DNA of 64,000 bases, from the NCBI GenBank assembly GCA_038496445.1, contig JALMLS010000423.1:1-64000 (forward strand), in the 5' to 3' direction. The notes under the pieces are model-generated. The model had not been told where the DNA came from. It ran no database searches and was given only the letters and a program-made list of their open reading frames with translations. Of this stretch, positions 1 through 11,447 are shown piece after piece. Every line of letters begins with the position of its first letter. The stretch's first letter is position 1. The DNA comes from Trichosphaerium sp. ATCC 40318. Lineage: Eukaryota; Discosea; Flabellinia; Trichosidae. A program made the translations under genes and the position numbers.

Positions 1-3000
1 TTGTTGGTGTCAGTGGTATTTGAAACAACTGAAGCACCACCAACATTAGAAGCCTGAATGGTTGCCAAAGGTGCTAGAATAAACAAAGTTAGTGGGACAA
101 CTAGATACAATCGGGCGGCTAACAGCCATGCGCGTGTACCCGGCGGTCCGACGGAGGTTTTATTGGCACCGCCAACTGTCAATGTAGCAATCTTAATGTT
201 ACTTCTTTTGCTTTTCCTTCTTCTTGGAGATTTTGTTGTTGGCTTTGCTTTGGTTAAATCTTCTACATCTGTTTCTCCTGTTTTTTTGTTTTTGTGGCTT
301 CTGGCATTTTTAGTATTGCCACTTTTAACCTCTTTGAAATGGCTATAACTTTCAATCATCTTTTGCTCCAATGCATCCCCTGTCGAAAACGGGTCATTAC
401 AAACGATCGCGTGTGCGCGAACGGCGCTACTTAGTCGAATGAAATAAAAACCATCACTTACTGTTAGCTTTAACCAAGTTAGAGTCTGCACATATCATAG
501 CCTCCATTGCAGTGTGTGAAAACTGCAATTTGTCCAAGGAGCCCTTGATATTAAAATCATAGTACACTGCATCACTAGTCTTCTTTGGTGTGAACAATAG
601 CTCTGGATCATATACCAACAATTGCTTTAATATGCCATCAGACAACTCTGCTGCATATTCAGACAAAGACCATTCATCTTCAATATCAACAGGGGTTTCA
701 TCATCTATCATGTGGGTCCACCCAAGATTTTTCAGCTCTGTTAAAGCTTGTACTGTAAACTTTCTGCAAAGTTTATACCTGACAAAAAAATAGTTTTGTG
801 ATGTTGTAGGGTATAAACCATGTGTTATTGCTTTGCAAAACTATTCAAAAAAATAAGAGTTGGTGTAACTTTACCATGTGATACTTACAGATATTCTTGC
901 AGCCAGAGGTAGGTCATTCCAAGCACCATGACTAAAATGCCTGATAGTATATCCTGGTATGGTCTTACTTTGCTACAAAAACCATGAGCAACAGCTTTTT
1001 TTGACAAACAAGGAACTAAAAACCCACTTTTATAAAACAGATTTTCATAAATGTAATGCATGTAAAATGGCGTTCCGAGCTCGGAGCGTACGCGAACATA
1101 CGTCATGCGTGTAGAAAGACGTTCCGATCTCGGAGCGCCCGCGAACATGCGCAATGCGTGTTGAACGACAGTCCGAGTTCGGAACGTCCGCGAACATGCG
1201 CAATGTGTGTTGAACGACGGTCCGAGCTCGGAGCGTTCGCGTACATACATTATGCGTGTGTAAAAGGGCATAATAAATAAAATACACCTTTTTATCCACC
1301 ACAGAAGTCATTTGTGTCCTCACTATAGTAGGCACAGGCATGAAAAACAATCCAGATTTATGATCTCTGCTGTTTTGTTTCACTCAGGCCACCAAATTTA
1401 CCTACTAAACTGTCTTGTGTCTAATAATCAAAACAATTAGTTATGTCATTAGTAAAAAAAATAATGTTCAGGGGCTAATAAATGGACATACCAAACGTAT
1501 TAATTGTGTTTTATATTTAATAGACCTTGCAACACTCCACTTCCGTTTGTTTATCCTGTTGTCCTTAACCTTGGGATCTGCATGATAGTCATATTTCAGG
1601 TTAGCAAGTGTCATGAATGTCCCCAAGGCATATGCACTTATCCACCAATGTATGCTTTGTGACTCTGGTTTGGTCTTCATTCAGCTTGGAGCAATATGTT
1701 GATATGGCATTTAAACCCTTAAAAGGATTAAACCATGTCAACTGCTTTCCCAATTTAAAATTGCTGACAGAGTTGGTCCTGGCATGTGTTGGACTTGGTT
1801 TGCTAAAACAAAAATGTCAGGCAACTGTTGTGTATGGTCATGTGTCGCGAACGCCGCCGTACAAGCGTAACGTCTGTGCGACGGCGGTCGATCGTGACGT
1901 ACCAGAGAGCTGTCAACAAGCAATGAGCTCCATCAGCAACACCAAACCCAGGTGTTTTTACCCCATTATAGATCACAGGGTTATATGTTAATATCAAAGG
2001 TTTGAGATGAGTATCTTTCAGTTCCATCTTGTCCAAGATATTTCTAGTGTTTACTGATCTGACATCCATAAAACACAAATATGAGACATTTCATCAGCTT
2101 TTGGTTCAACATCCCCAGGAAGTAGTAGGTCTTCTACTTTCATGCCATCTTTAGCTGCTGTATGATTTAAAGCTTCTAGATCCTTTTTATCAATCAAACA
2201 CAGATTCATTGACTCATGTGCTTTAGTGCAACTAATATAGAAGTAAGTACAATATCAAAGAGTAAACGAAAATATACACATGCGGTCGGCATGTTCGTTC
2301 GGACGTACGACATGAATTCATCAAAATCAGCAGCTTGCTGAAAGGATAGTGAGTTTCTGGCATACACCATCAACAGTGCAGCATAGTATTCAGAATCTGT
2401 CAGATTTAATGCTGTGGCCTCATACAATTGCTCTGTCCAAATAACAATCTGCCAATATAATATTCTTTCCACACAAGTATTATACCAAGTCTGTTTGTCC
2501 ATTTCTCCATCATAGGCCATAGGCTCCCACCACTCAGAAGGAGCTTCATTAAAAGTATTTATCACTTTGTTTAAGAATGTTGCCAAAGAGTCTTTGGTAT
2601 CAAAGTGAGGAAATCTTATCTAAAAAAAACAAACAATGTCAACATCAACAATTCTGATAAATAAGTAGACTAAAAAGGCATGTGTGCTAACCTTCCGAGC
2701 TCGGAACGCTACCGGACAAGAAAACGCGTGTAAGTATACGTCCCGCGCTCGGGACGTGCGTTTACATACATAGACCTGTTTGGATTTCGTTCCTAGCTCG
2801 AAACGCTATCATAAAAGAAAAATGCATGTTAACATTGGTCCCGAGCTCGGACCGCTATCACACAATAAAAACGCATGTAAGGTATAGGTTCCGAGACTGA
2901 GACCTACGTGACAAGTGTGTGTTTATGAAAGGAAAATACATACCTTGAACAAATTTGATAGCTGCTCTGGATCATTCAAATCACATGCTGCAGCCAATGT

Positions 3001-4118
3001 ATTTGTAAAACTGAGTGAAAAACTATTGCTCAAAATATTTTCCAATTGCTCTAAAGGCATACTTCTGACATGTACTTGGGTAATATCTTTGTCTGGTAAA
3101 ATTGCTTCTCTAAATACATGTAAATAAAACATTGAAAGGAACAAAAGTATATGAGAATCTAACAAGCAACATACAAAAACCCAATGGCAATACCATCCTC
3201 TTCGCCCAACAGAGTGCCAATAGCTTTCTTCCAATTCAAGCGTGAATTTATATTTGCCAATATAAACCAGCCAATACCTTTGGGCTCTGGAACTAGTGTA
3301 AAAGTTAGTCATAGTCAACAATAAACAAGTTAAAATAGAAATATCAACTAAATATATAAAACAATGTATGTAAACATACGTTCCGCGCTCGGGACGTACT
3401 CGAACAGGTCAACGTATGTAAACATACGTTCCGAGCTCGGGACGTACTCGAACAGGTCAACGTATGTAAACGTACGTTCCGAGCTCGGGACGTATACAAA
3501 CAAGTCAACGTATGTAAACGTACGTTCCGAGCTACCCAAACAGGTCAACGTATGTAAACGTACGTTCCGAGCTCGGACGTATCCAAACAAGTCAACGTAT
3601 GTAAACATACGTTCCGAGCTCGGAACATATCCAAACAGGTCAACGTATGTAAACATACGTTCCGAGCTCGGAACGTAATCCAAAAAAGTCAATGTATGTA
3701 AACACGAGTTCCGACCTCGGAACGTATGCGTACATACATTGACTTGTTGTATAATTAAAGTAAAAATAAACCCATCAAAAACACATATATGCCTGTACAC
3801 GATAAAGCAATAGCTAGCATTGATACACATAGAATATGTCCTCAAATGCTTTGCTATGGCGGCCTATCGTGACATGCGTATACATGTGCGACGAGGTTCA
3901 ACGAAAAACTTTCAAAGAAAAATTAGGGATTTAAAAAAACCCTTTAAAATCAAAAAAACCCCTTCCATTAGGCTTTATTTAATTAATAAAGCCTAATGGA
4001 AGGGGTTAAAAAAAAAAAGGAGGAAGTTGGTACCTTTTTTCTGCTTGGGTATTCTCCTAGCATTTATAGGCTTTTCAGAGCCCTTAGATGTAGGAGAGTC
4101 TTCTTTGTTGTTGCTCAT
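1..4118 (-). CDS. Multi-exon membrane protein, 3' end outside window; tentative TMEM214-like
   Basis: The start is taken at the ATG ending at 4118 (MSNNKEDSPT...), a basic hydrophilic N-terminus that splices out at 4034. Convincing exons follow near 3300-3180 (KGIGWFILANIN, LLGEEDGIAIGFL), 3120-2940, 2590-2290 (aromatic helical segment around MDKQTWYNTCVERIL), 2200-2090, 2050-1930, 1680-1480, 1383-1290, 980-890, 780-470 and 380-1. The last exons read LVKANRDALEQKMIESYSHF, then a Lys/Arg-rich stretch, then a hydrophobic segment (LYLVVPLTLFILAPLAT) that looks like a membrane anchor. The order (helical repeats, basic linker, C-terminal membrane segments) recalls ER-resident TMEM214 (DUF2359), but similarity is weak and this is a guess. 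Introns here are unusually long and carry GC-rich palindromic repeats. The 3' end is missing. Confidence 0.55.
1068..1256. repeat. Intronic palindrome array A (about 4 units)
   Basis: About four degenerate ~50-bp units, each centred on a near-palindrome of the form GTTCCGAGCTCGGAGCGT followed by a GC-rich stretch and ATGCGTGT. It lies inside an intron of the minus-strand membrane-protein gene. Open frames crossing it are by-products of the repeat. Confidence 0.85.
2692..2915. repeat. Intronic palindrome array B (about 5 units)
   Basis: About five diverged ~48-bp units with the same central palindrome (TTCCGAGCTCGGAA and variants such as GTCCCGCGCTCGGGAC). It lies between the exons near 2940-3120 and 2290-2590 of the same gene. 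It is more degenerate than the array at 3366-3745. Confidence 0.8.
3366..3745. repeat. Intronic palindrome array C (8 units of ~48 bp)
   Basis: Eight units of about 48 bp, each containing ACGTTCCGAGCTCGGAACGT, a perfect 20-bp palindrome in its best copies, followed by ATCCAAACAGGTCAACGTATGTAAAC. Unit 4 is truncated. It sits in an early intron of the membrane-protein gene. No cas genes are nearby and the host is eukaryotic, so this is a minisatellite and not a CRISPR. Confidence 0.9.
3957..4007. repeat. Perfect inverted repeat, 23-bp arms, 5-nt loop
   Basis: Arms 3957-3979 and 3985-4007 are exact reverse complements (AACCCCTTCCATTAGGCTTT...) around the loop TAATT, flanked by A-rich runs. It lies in the first intron of the membrane-protein gene. 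It would form a strong RNA or DNA hairpin and may be a small foldback element remnant. Confidence 0.85.
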
Positions 4119-4287
4119 CCTGTGTTTTGATAAAGTCAAACTAAGACAATATCACGTGACGGCGATTGAATCACACATGCATATGTATGTCAATACCAGG
4201 GAACACCTACGTTCTTTGAAATTGATTAATAATTATAAAAAAAAAAAAAGTGTACATACATTGTTATTTATAAAATAATAAATAAAC

Positions 4288-4440
4288 ATGCACTTTAGTT
4301 TTATTATGTCAATTTCATTGAATCTCTTCAAAGTTTTTATAATTCAAACATACACTTTAGTTTTATCAAGGCTATTTCACTGAATCTGCTTAAAGTCTTT
4401 GTAATTCAAACAAACACTTAAGTTTCATGCACAATTTCAA
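4288..4440. repeat. Imperfect tandem repeat, ~62-bp unit, about 2.4 copies
   Basis: Units share CACTTTAGTTTTAT, an ATTTCA(T/C)TGAATCT core and a TAATTCAAACA end. They diverge by scattered substitutions. Confidence 0.65.
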
Positions 4441-4645
4441 ACATGCAATTGACATTGTTGATGACAATTGTGTATGTAGACAATAGTAAGAAAATAATGA
4501 GAAAAATGCAAAATTATGACAAGGACTAATCTTTATGACCCTTGTAACATACGAAAATTTCTACATGCAATAGCATGTGGCAAAATTAGCTCGAACGTTA
4601 CTAACAAGCAAATGTAAGGTTTGAAAAAAAAAATAGTAGCAGACT

Positions 4646-4851
4646 CCTAAACCCTAACCCTAACCCTAATTGGCTTCTAGGGTATAACCCTAATTGTTAT
4701 TTTAATCTATTAGGGCTAGGGTTTTTTCTGGATTGAAATTTACAATTTAGGGCTAGGGTTAGGTTTTCAACCCTAATGATTATTTTGCATCTGTTGTTTG
4801 CTAGGGTTAGGGCTAGGTTTCCAGCCTTATGTTGAATTAGGGTTAGGTTAT
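4646..4851. repeat. Degenerate interstitial telomere-like repeats
   Basis: About three tandem CCCTAA copies at 4646-4669 are followed by scattered CCCTAAT and then repeated TTAGGG, TAGGGC and TAGGGTT motifs in the opposite orientation up to about 4851. Genes lie on both sides, so this is not a chromosome end in this assembly. Confidence 0.8.
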
Positions 4852-5284
4852 GTAAATTTTCCACTTTTCTACTTGCTTTACACCTTGTTTGTATTTACAA
4901 TTATGATTATATTTATTTATCTTTACTACTATTTGTAAGGCTTAATTTATTTGGGTTACTTGTTTTGGTTTTTTTGACAACTTACAGTTTTACAACCAAA
5001 ACCAACATTTGATTATTTTTGCTAGTTTGTTGGCATTGGTAACTTTTTTGCAATTTGGTTAGTTTTATATTTGTGTATTTTTATGTATTACTTTACATTA
5101 CCATAAAAGCAGAAAAACACATGTTACAATTGGAGTAGGCTTAATGTTACAATAAAAAGTATTATTTCAGGACAAATCCTATGGTTTTTACTTTCACAAC
5201 CATTTGCACTATGTGTACTCAATACCATTATGTATAAGCTCAGTAATAACCTTTATTGTACTGGCTTTGCAGGTTAGTTGATAG

Positions 5285-8200
5285 CTACTCATTACGTGGA
5301 AAGTCAAGCTCAAAATTGGGAGACAAAGGATCAACTTCTATTGTCTCATCAAATGCATCACCAATTTCTACAGTGGCATCATCACGCTTAAATGGATCAC
5401 CTATAACAACTAATTAAAAACCACAGTACAACATGCTAACCACATACCAGTGTAACAACCATTAGCCATTGCAAAGGCAAGTAAATCGCCCCAATTAGGA
5501 TCTCTAAATAGTACACGTGGATTACCAACAACAACAAGGAGCGACTACAGGCGAAAACACATTAATACAGCACATGCTGGGTAGTAGTACTACAAGTACC
5601 TTAGATCGAGTGATTGCCACATTGAACCTCTTTGGATTTTTCAGAAAGCCAAGATTGTGTTTGTAATCAAAGTCCATGTGATTGCTAGATGAGCGTACAG
5701 TTGTAATTATAATAACCTTAAATTCTCTTCCCTATTTAATCCGTTATGACATTAGTGTTTGTATACTTCAACGCACTTGAAATCTTTCTACAGAACCAAC
5801 TTCGACTTGATAGAATCCATTCTCATCAAGCAAAGCCTTGATACGTGCAACTTGTTTACGATATGGTGAAATTACTCCTTAAATATGTGTTAGCTTTATA
5901 GTAGGGAAAAAAAAAAAAAGGAGGTGAATGTACCAATATCCCTTGGCTGTGGGCCGTTTACTTTTATCGCGCAAAGTGCCTTGACATATCCCAGTACTTT
6001 GAGAGCTTCCACAGTGTTAAACCACGATGGACTTGTCCCTTCTCGCTCATCTTTTCTGGGATTAAGGTTAACAAAAAGAAACAATAAAGCGCCACCACTT
6101 ACCCGCTAGTACAGCCGTGGAATATTAATGGAATCCTTGGATTAGGTAAGCCACGCCATCCCAGTAGCAAGTTGATTGCTCTTGTACTTGCTTTTGGTAC
6201 AAGCTCGTCATCATAAAAGAGCCTAGAAGGTACACGCAGCAGAGCAGGATGTGATCTGTAATTATATAGTAGCTTGGTTATGTAGTACGGATTGTATCCT
6301 AACAACACACTTAGCCTACGATTATGTACTGTACTACTATGTACCAGTTGTAGGCGCATAAGGCGCAGAGGTGTACAAGCGCTCCATGAGGCTGGTTTGC
6401 AATCCCAAGTTAGTAGCAAGTTGTGACCGAATAATTGGACCTGTGCAAATATTTTAGCTTTCTTGTGGCACAATACTATTTGTTGAATCATGTACCTAGT
6501 TGCTTTGGATCTCCGGCAAGTACAAGTTTAGTGTCAGGATGTAACACCCCTGAGCCACAAGCAACCAAGAGCTCTGGTTCAGTGGCTTGGCCGGCTTCGT
6601 CAACAAATATATAATCAAAGAATCCTGCCCGGAGTTAATTGCAAACACATGCGCCCATAAACCACATACCCGGTTTAACACCAAGAGACCACAAGTAACC
6701 AGAAGATATGAGCGTGCTAATAACAACACGATACTCAAGGTTAATTTCTTCCACTTCAGGCACTTGGAATCGCTCCACAGAGCGTCTACCCCTGTTGCTG
6801 TATGTTTTGGAATGTTCCATTACTTTTGGAGATACCTATAAACACTAGGTGTAAATACATCGTAGAAGAACAAAAGGTATGATTACGTCTTTTGGATTCC
6901 TACACATGCCATTCAAGCGGAACAATTCCTCAGGAGGAATAGGAGTGTCTGACATCAAGTCAGTCGCTAGTGAGTAAAAAGAAATAGGTGTTGCACGTAC
7001 TTCTACTTAAACGCTCAATCAAGATGTCAGCGGCACTATTAGATGGCGTCACACATAATATACGCTTGCCCTATGCTCGGTGAGATTACATTTTCAGGTC
7101 ACTATAAATTAAGTACTCATACCATAGTGTACAACTGTTTGACAGCTTCGACCACAGTTACTGTTTTACCAGTACCTGGAGGTCCAAATATAATGTATGG
7201 CAACCTAGATTCATGTACCGCAATGTGGTTTACTGCTTTCTAAAAATTTAAAGTATTAAAAACCAACCCTATGAGTTGAGAAAACAAAAACACGTACTGC
7301 TTGCTGAGGGTTGTACTGTAAGTTTTGGTCAAAGAACTTGAGGTCAATTAGATCTCTAGGAGGTGCTTCTTCTTGGTAGAGCGCCGGATTTGCCCAGTGA
7401 GGTGGTCCCTAATGCAACGTTTTAGTGAAAACACAAAAAAAGATGAAGAAAAATGAATACGTACAGTGAGTGTTGCTATAGCACAATGCTGAAGCCTTAG
7501 AGGTGTTCGGGAGAATGTGAAGCGCACACATACTTTGCCGCCTTTATATTTGTTGTGGAATTGTCTATCAAACTTCAAAAAGACGTTTTGCTTTTCAGTT
7601 CGATGTATATAACCTTCCCACTCGTCATTACGACCTGCACAAACCAATGTTTAGTAAACCGTAACTCCAAACATAATACAACACCCACCTTGCCAAGACA
7701 CAAACACTTTATCACCATAAAGAAGTGATGGGCGCTTTTCTGCTAACCCGGGAACCACCAGTTGCAAAAAGCCTTCATTGCATTTTGTTAGTTTTACATC
7801 AATGAGATCAAACTGTCTAATGTCCTTCCAGGATTGAATCTAGTAATAATTGAGCTCATGTCAAAAAAGCCAGCAAGTAGTTACCTCTTCTATCCAAAGC
7901 AGTGTAGAAAACTTATCTTTATATCCTGCCATTGCCGGACGGAGTCTATCATACACTTGACTCATGCTTTCCGCAGTCTCCATTGCTTCGATTAACTTTG
8001 CTGGAACACGATACTCCTCCAAGCGACGAACGAAATTTAATTTTTCAAATCTATAAGCTATTAATAACAATCAATCTTTAAATTTTCTCATTACAATTAA
8101 AAAAATTACTGACTTTCTGTTCGAAAAAAAAACACACGTACTCGGGTCTTGGTCCTCGGATCAATCTTCCTTTTGGTAGTGGGCGTGCTTCACGTTTCTT

Positions 8201-10259
8201 AAAAGCACTCTTAGGTTTCATCTTTTCCATAGCACCTCCTTCATCCTAAATTACCTTAGTGTTAGAAAGTTCGACATCAAAAAAGAAAACCAATAACACC
8301 AACCTTCACAGTGGCTGTCAAAAACCGACCAATATTAAAAGAACCAAAATCAAACATGACAATGGCTCTAAACTCCCCAATTGCGCTTGGAGCAAAAACT
8401 ACATCAACTTGCAGGTTATCTTGAGGCTTAAGTACAACTGGAAGCTTCTAGAAATTAAAAGTAAATAAGTAGTTTTTAAATGAAGTAGCAAACGCACAAT
8501 CTTTTTGGCAACTTCAAACTCAGAGACAGCGCTGTCTAGAATAAATACACGCTTAAGAGTATGAGGCGTTTTGGCAGTGTTCTTCACATTAAAAAATTTG
8601 CCTGTGAACAATTCATGTTAGAAACAAGCTAATAACGAAAAAGAGCATACCACAGCGCTGTTTAACCTTATTGTTAGGAAAAGTGATCTTCGACACAACA
8701 ATTCCACTCTTGTCACTTTCTTTAATGTGCCACATGGGTTAGAGTGACATTTAAAGAGTGACAATAACTATGTCTTACCAATATCTTCACGTGTAATCTC
8801 ATCTTGTGTGCGTATCATTTTGGATTTGTCGATCTAAAACGCAATGAGAAACAGAACGACGTATTTTACCTTTGTGTTAAAAGCTTACTTCATAAGGCTC
8901 TGATGTGATAGGATTTATAGAACACTCAATACAAGTCTTTAGTGCTAACGAGTCGCTCAGGCGAGCACCTAGGCATTCGAGGTCACTTCGATCAACATGC
9001 GCAGGTATTGGCCTATGACAAAAAAATATTAGGTTACAATTATGCTACGTAGATACCTAAGCAACATACGCTAATGGCACAATCTCCTTTGATCTTTGAT
9101 CGTATACCCAATGGTGCAAAAAAACAAGTTCTGCCATTTTGAATTTGTCCTCATATGAAGCATCATAGCCACGAATCAATACCGAAATTACCTTGGTTTT
9201 TATGTCACACAAAATACATGTTGTTTTATTACCTTGCTTCCACTCTTGTATTTGTTAATGTTCTGATAAGCGTTCATCAAGCCCATGCCTGGATCATTTG
9301 GCACAATGTCACATCCAGCGAGAATAAACATGTGCAACAACATGTGAGGTGAAAATCGCCCAAGCTGAGGGAACTGCCGATTGTCAACGAGCTTGTCGCT
9401 AGTGTACAATTTGCCACGACCCTTATTTGTAATCTTTAGTAGCACCTAAAGTCGTAAATGTCAGTTGTTTTACTCACAAACAAGCGCTACAATTACTTAC
9501 CTTTTTGGCACCATAAGCGATCAGATCTGTGCTGTCGGATATTATCGTGTCAATGAACCCCGTATTAGCCAAATGAACTAGTTGGGCATCTGCATCATAG
9601 GGTGCCACAATACATTGTACACGACGCTGCTTTAGTGCCTTTAAAGTACGCAATAAATCTAACGGGATCTTTTTGACATTTTCAAATTTTTTGTGTCAAA
9701 AAATGTGAACGCATTGTAATACCTCAATGAGTTGACGCGTCATGTCAGGTGTCACGACTACTGCTTGTCTGAAATGATTGGCCGCTCTAGAATCACCTTT
9801 TTTCATGAAGTCTCGCGCTGCCTTCTCATGATCGTCTTTGTCCCTATTTTACAAAAAACGCGGGTTAGTACAACAACATTTCAAAAAAAAACTTGTAATC
9901 AGTGATAACGCACATTTTACGCCTTTCATAGAGCTCTCGCTTCGCTGGCAGTGGAGCGCCATCAAATACCATCACTGGGATGACGCCACTTCGCTGAAGC
10001 ATGGCAATCATATTTATACAGTGATTTATATATCTAAAACAACACTTCAGCGCAAGGAGAAACCAAATCAATAAATTAAATGCCCAAACAAAACGCACTT
10101 TCTTGTAGGCTTACCGAGCACCAACTCTTCAGCGCAAGAATACGCGCCTTTGCGAAGCCAACCAGAGGCATCAACGCCGACTTTCTTCCCTTTGAAGTCT
10201 GCAATATTACAATTGCGCGTTATAGACAACAAGAACTTGAACAGCCCTTTGATACCCAT
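5285..10259 (-). CDS. EXO1-type XPG nuclease fused to MOV10/Armitage-type SF1 helicase (predicted single gene)
   Basis: The ATG at 10259 begins [11 protein letters not shown]. Seven exons (10259-10099, 10033-9914, 9843-9723, 9638-9501, 9445-9233, 9191-9070, 9012-8889) encode 333 codons aligning with the catalytic core of exonuclease 1: [48 protein letters not shown]. Exon 8833-8779 follows with matching phase 0 and leads into an Ig-like, MSP-type domain (FFNVKN...[13 protein letters not shown], near 8600-8290). The MOV10-specific region comes next ([18 protein letters not shown]), then an SF1 helicase: Walker [10 protein letters not shown] near 7170, [11 protein letters not shown] near 6590, AGDPKQL near 6520, [11 protein letters not shown] near 6230 and an ARGININE-finger region with [10 protein letters not shown] near 5630. 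Stop at 5285. MOV10/SDE3/Armitage proteins act in RNA silencing and RNP remodelling. EXO1 is a 5'-3' DNA exonuclease and flap nuclease. Two catalytic acids are changed in the nuclease. The alternative is two adjacent genes only 58 bp apart. Confidence 0.75.
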
Positions 10260-10409
10260 TGTTAAAGGATCGGAAACGCTGAACTAGTGCTAACAGACCA
10301 AAACTTAAAGTCAACCACCCAAAAAAAAACAAATTTCGAAGGATTTATTACAATTTAGCGAAACCAAACAAGTGTCAAAACGGCGCAGGAGGTTTTTTTT
10401 TTTGAAAGC

Positions 10410-11447
10410 TCAAACGCGCTTTGAGAGCTCAACCGCCACTTGTGTGCCGAATTTAATGCTTGTGTATAGAATATTGTACAGTGGTGCCTACACGTCTTGT
10501 TATTAGAGTGCACACGTGGATACCAAACAAAAACGTTACCTTTTTGGAGTCATGCTCAATTGCAATGTCGTGATGCTCCATTTCATCATCTCGAAACTGT
10601 TTTACTACCTGTACAGTAAAAAAAATTAGGTAAGGGTCCAAAGGCAACACTATTTTCTCACCTTTCGCAATTGCTTATCCTCTGGGTCTACTTCTATAAT
10701 ACGCTTTAATTGGTCGTCGTAGTGTTCACTAATAGCAGATTCAACAGCTTCAGTGCATGCCATCGCCGCTTCTTTTCCTAGTAGGGCAGTACCATATCCT
10801 AAAGTTTATTTTACACATTTGTGTATATTTTTTGTCACAAACAATCTACCTGCTGCGTAGCCAAGTACTTCCCATACTGGATTTAAAGCAGTTGGCCGCA
10901 CGCGTCGTTCGTGCAAGAGCGTTTGGAAAGTCTCGTAGTGTTCCACCTCCTGATCCTTCATTTCTTTAATTTTATCTCCTAGAACACGTGGGACTTTAAG
11001 TACAAAGAGCACAAAAACACTGCCGCACCATAGGCTGATTTACCAAGTACTGCTAGTTGCCCATCGTATATTTTTTGTGCACCAAATTCCCCAGCGTGGT
11101 CCACTCTAAGGCTCACTGTCAAAAAAAATTTAAACGGTTTTTTTTTATGAATTCATAACAAACTAAACAATTGTTACCTAATAATCTCGTCCATGAGAGC
11201 CCTACGCTTGGCGTCGCCAAATATTGGAGAATATTTGCGTTTTAAGTCTCTGCCAGTAAAGTTAATCAAAACTGCCCTGGGGCTTTACGTACTCCCTATT
11301 GGGCGCGTCTTCACTAAACTTTGCAGCGTAATATCGTTTCGTATTATTTGCCTGAGGTCTAGCTAAACACGTCCTTACACATGTGTAGCGTTTAGTGGTA
11401 ACGCTACGGGCAAACATTGGTTGATTTAAACTCGATTTAGACGCCAT
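10410..11447 (-). CDS. COQ7: Ubiquinone biosynthesis hydroxylase COQ7
   Basis: Di-iron monooxygenase that hydroxylates demethoxyubiquinone in the mitochondrial inner-membrane Q-biosynthesis complex. Ligand motifs are [29 protein letters not shown] and [16 protein letters not shown]. The Arg/Ser/Thr-rich N-terminus ([19 protein letters not shown]) looks like a mitochondrial presequence; an in-frame upstream ATG at 11504 is possible. Exon 1 ends AGG GA before GTACGT. A later exon starts SLRVDHAGE. The last exon (ending at 10410) restores the family's C-terminus, [15 protein letters not shown], which I placed by splicing at GTGTAG. It is on the same strand as, and upstream of, the nuclease-helicase gene, 150 bp away. 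Confidence 0.92.

Larger units (their letters stand above)
4119..5284. other. Intergenic spacer with repeats
   Basis: No gene seen. The spacer lies between the divergently oriented start of the membrane-protein gene and the 3' end of the nuclease-helicase gene. It is strongly AT-rich and holds a short tandem repeat (4288-4440) and a cluster of telomere-like motifs (4646-4851). Confidence 0.6.

Noticed and set aside
58-348. Plus-strand 96-aa ORF rich in Leu and Phe
   Set aside because: It is antisense to a Lys/Arg-rich coding exon of the minus-strand membrane-protein gene, which has matching splice sites.
885-1383. Minus-strand ORFs of 112 and 128 aa
   Set aside because: They merge real short exons with the intronic palindrome array; only the segments at about 1290-1383 and 890-980 look coding.
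3366-3745. CRISPR array
   Set aside because: Spacers are as repetitive as the repeats, the host is a eukaryote with introns, and there are no cas genes.
3364-3845. Long open frames on both strands across the repeat array
   Set aside because: The repeat unit length is a multiple of three, so frames stay open. The translations are simple repeats (VRSELGTY...) and the region lies within an intron.
4646-4851. True telomere
   Set aside because: Only about three perfect tandem copies, mixed orientation and intact genes on both sides.
8819-8888. Two separate genes (EXO1-like ending at 8877, MOV10-like starting at 8818)
   Set aside because: Kept only as the alternative. The 58-bp gap is too small, and an in-phase intron with good donor and acceptor joins the two parts.
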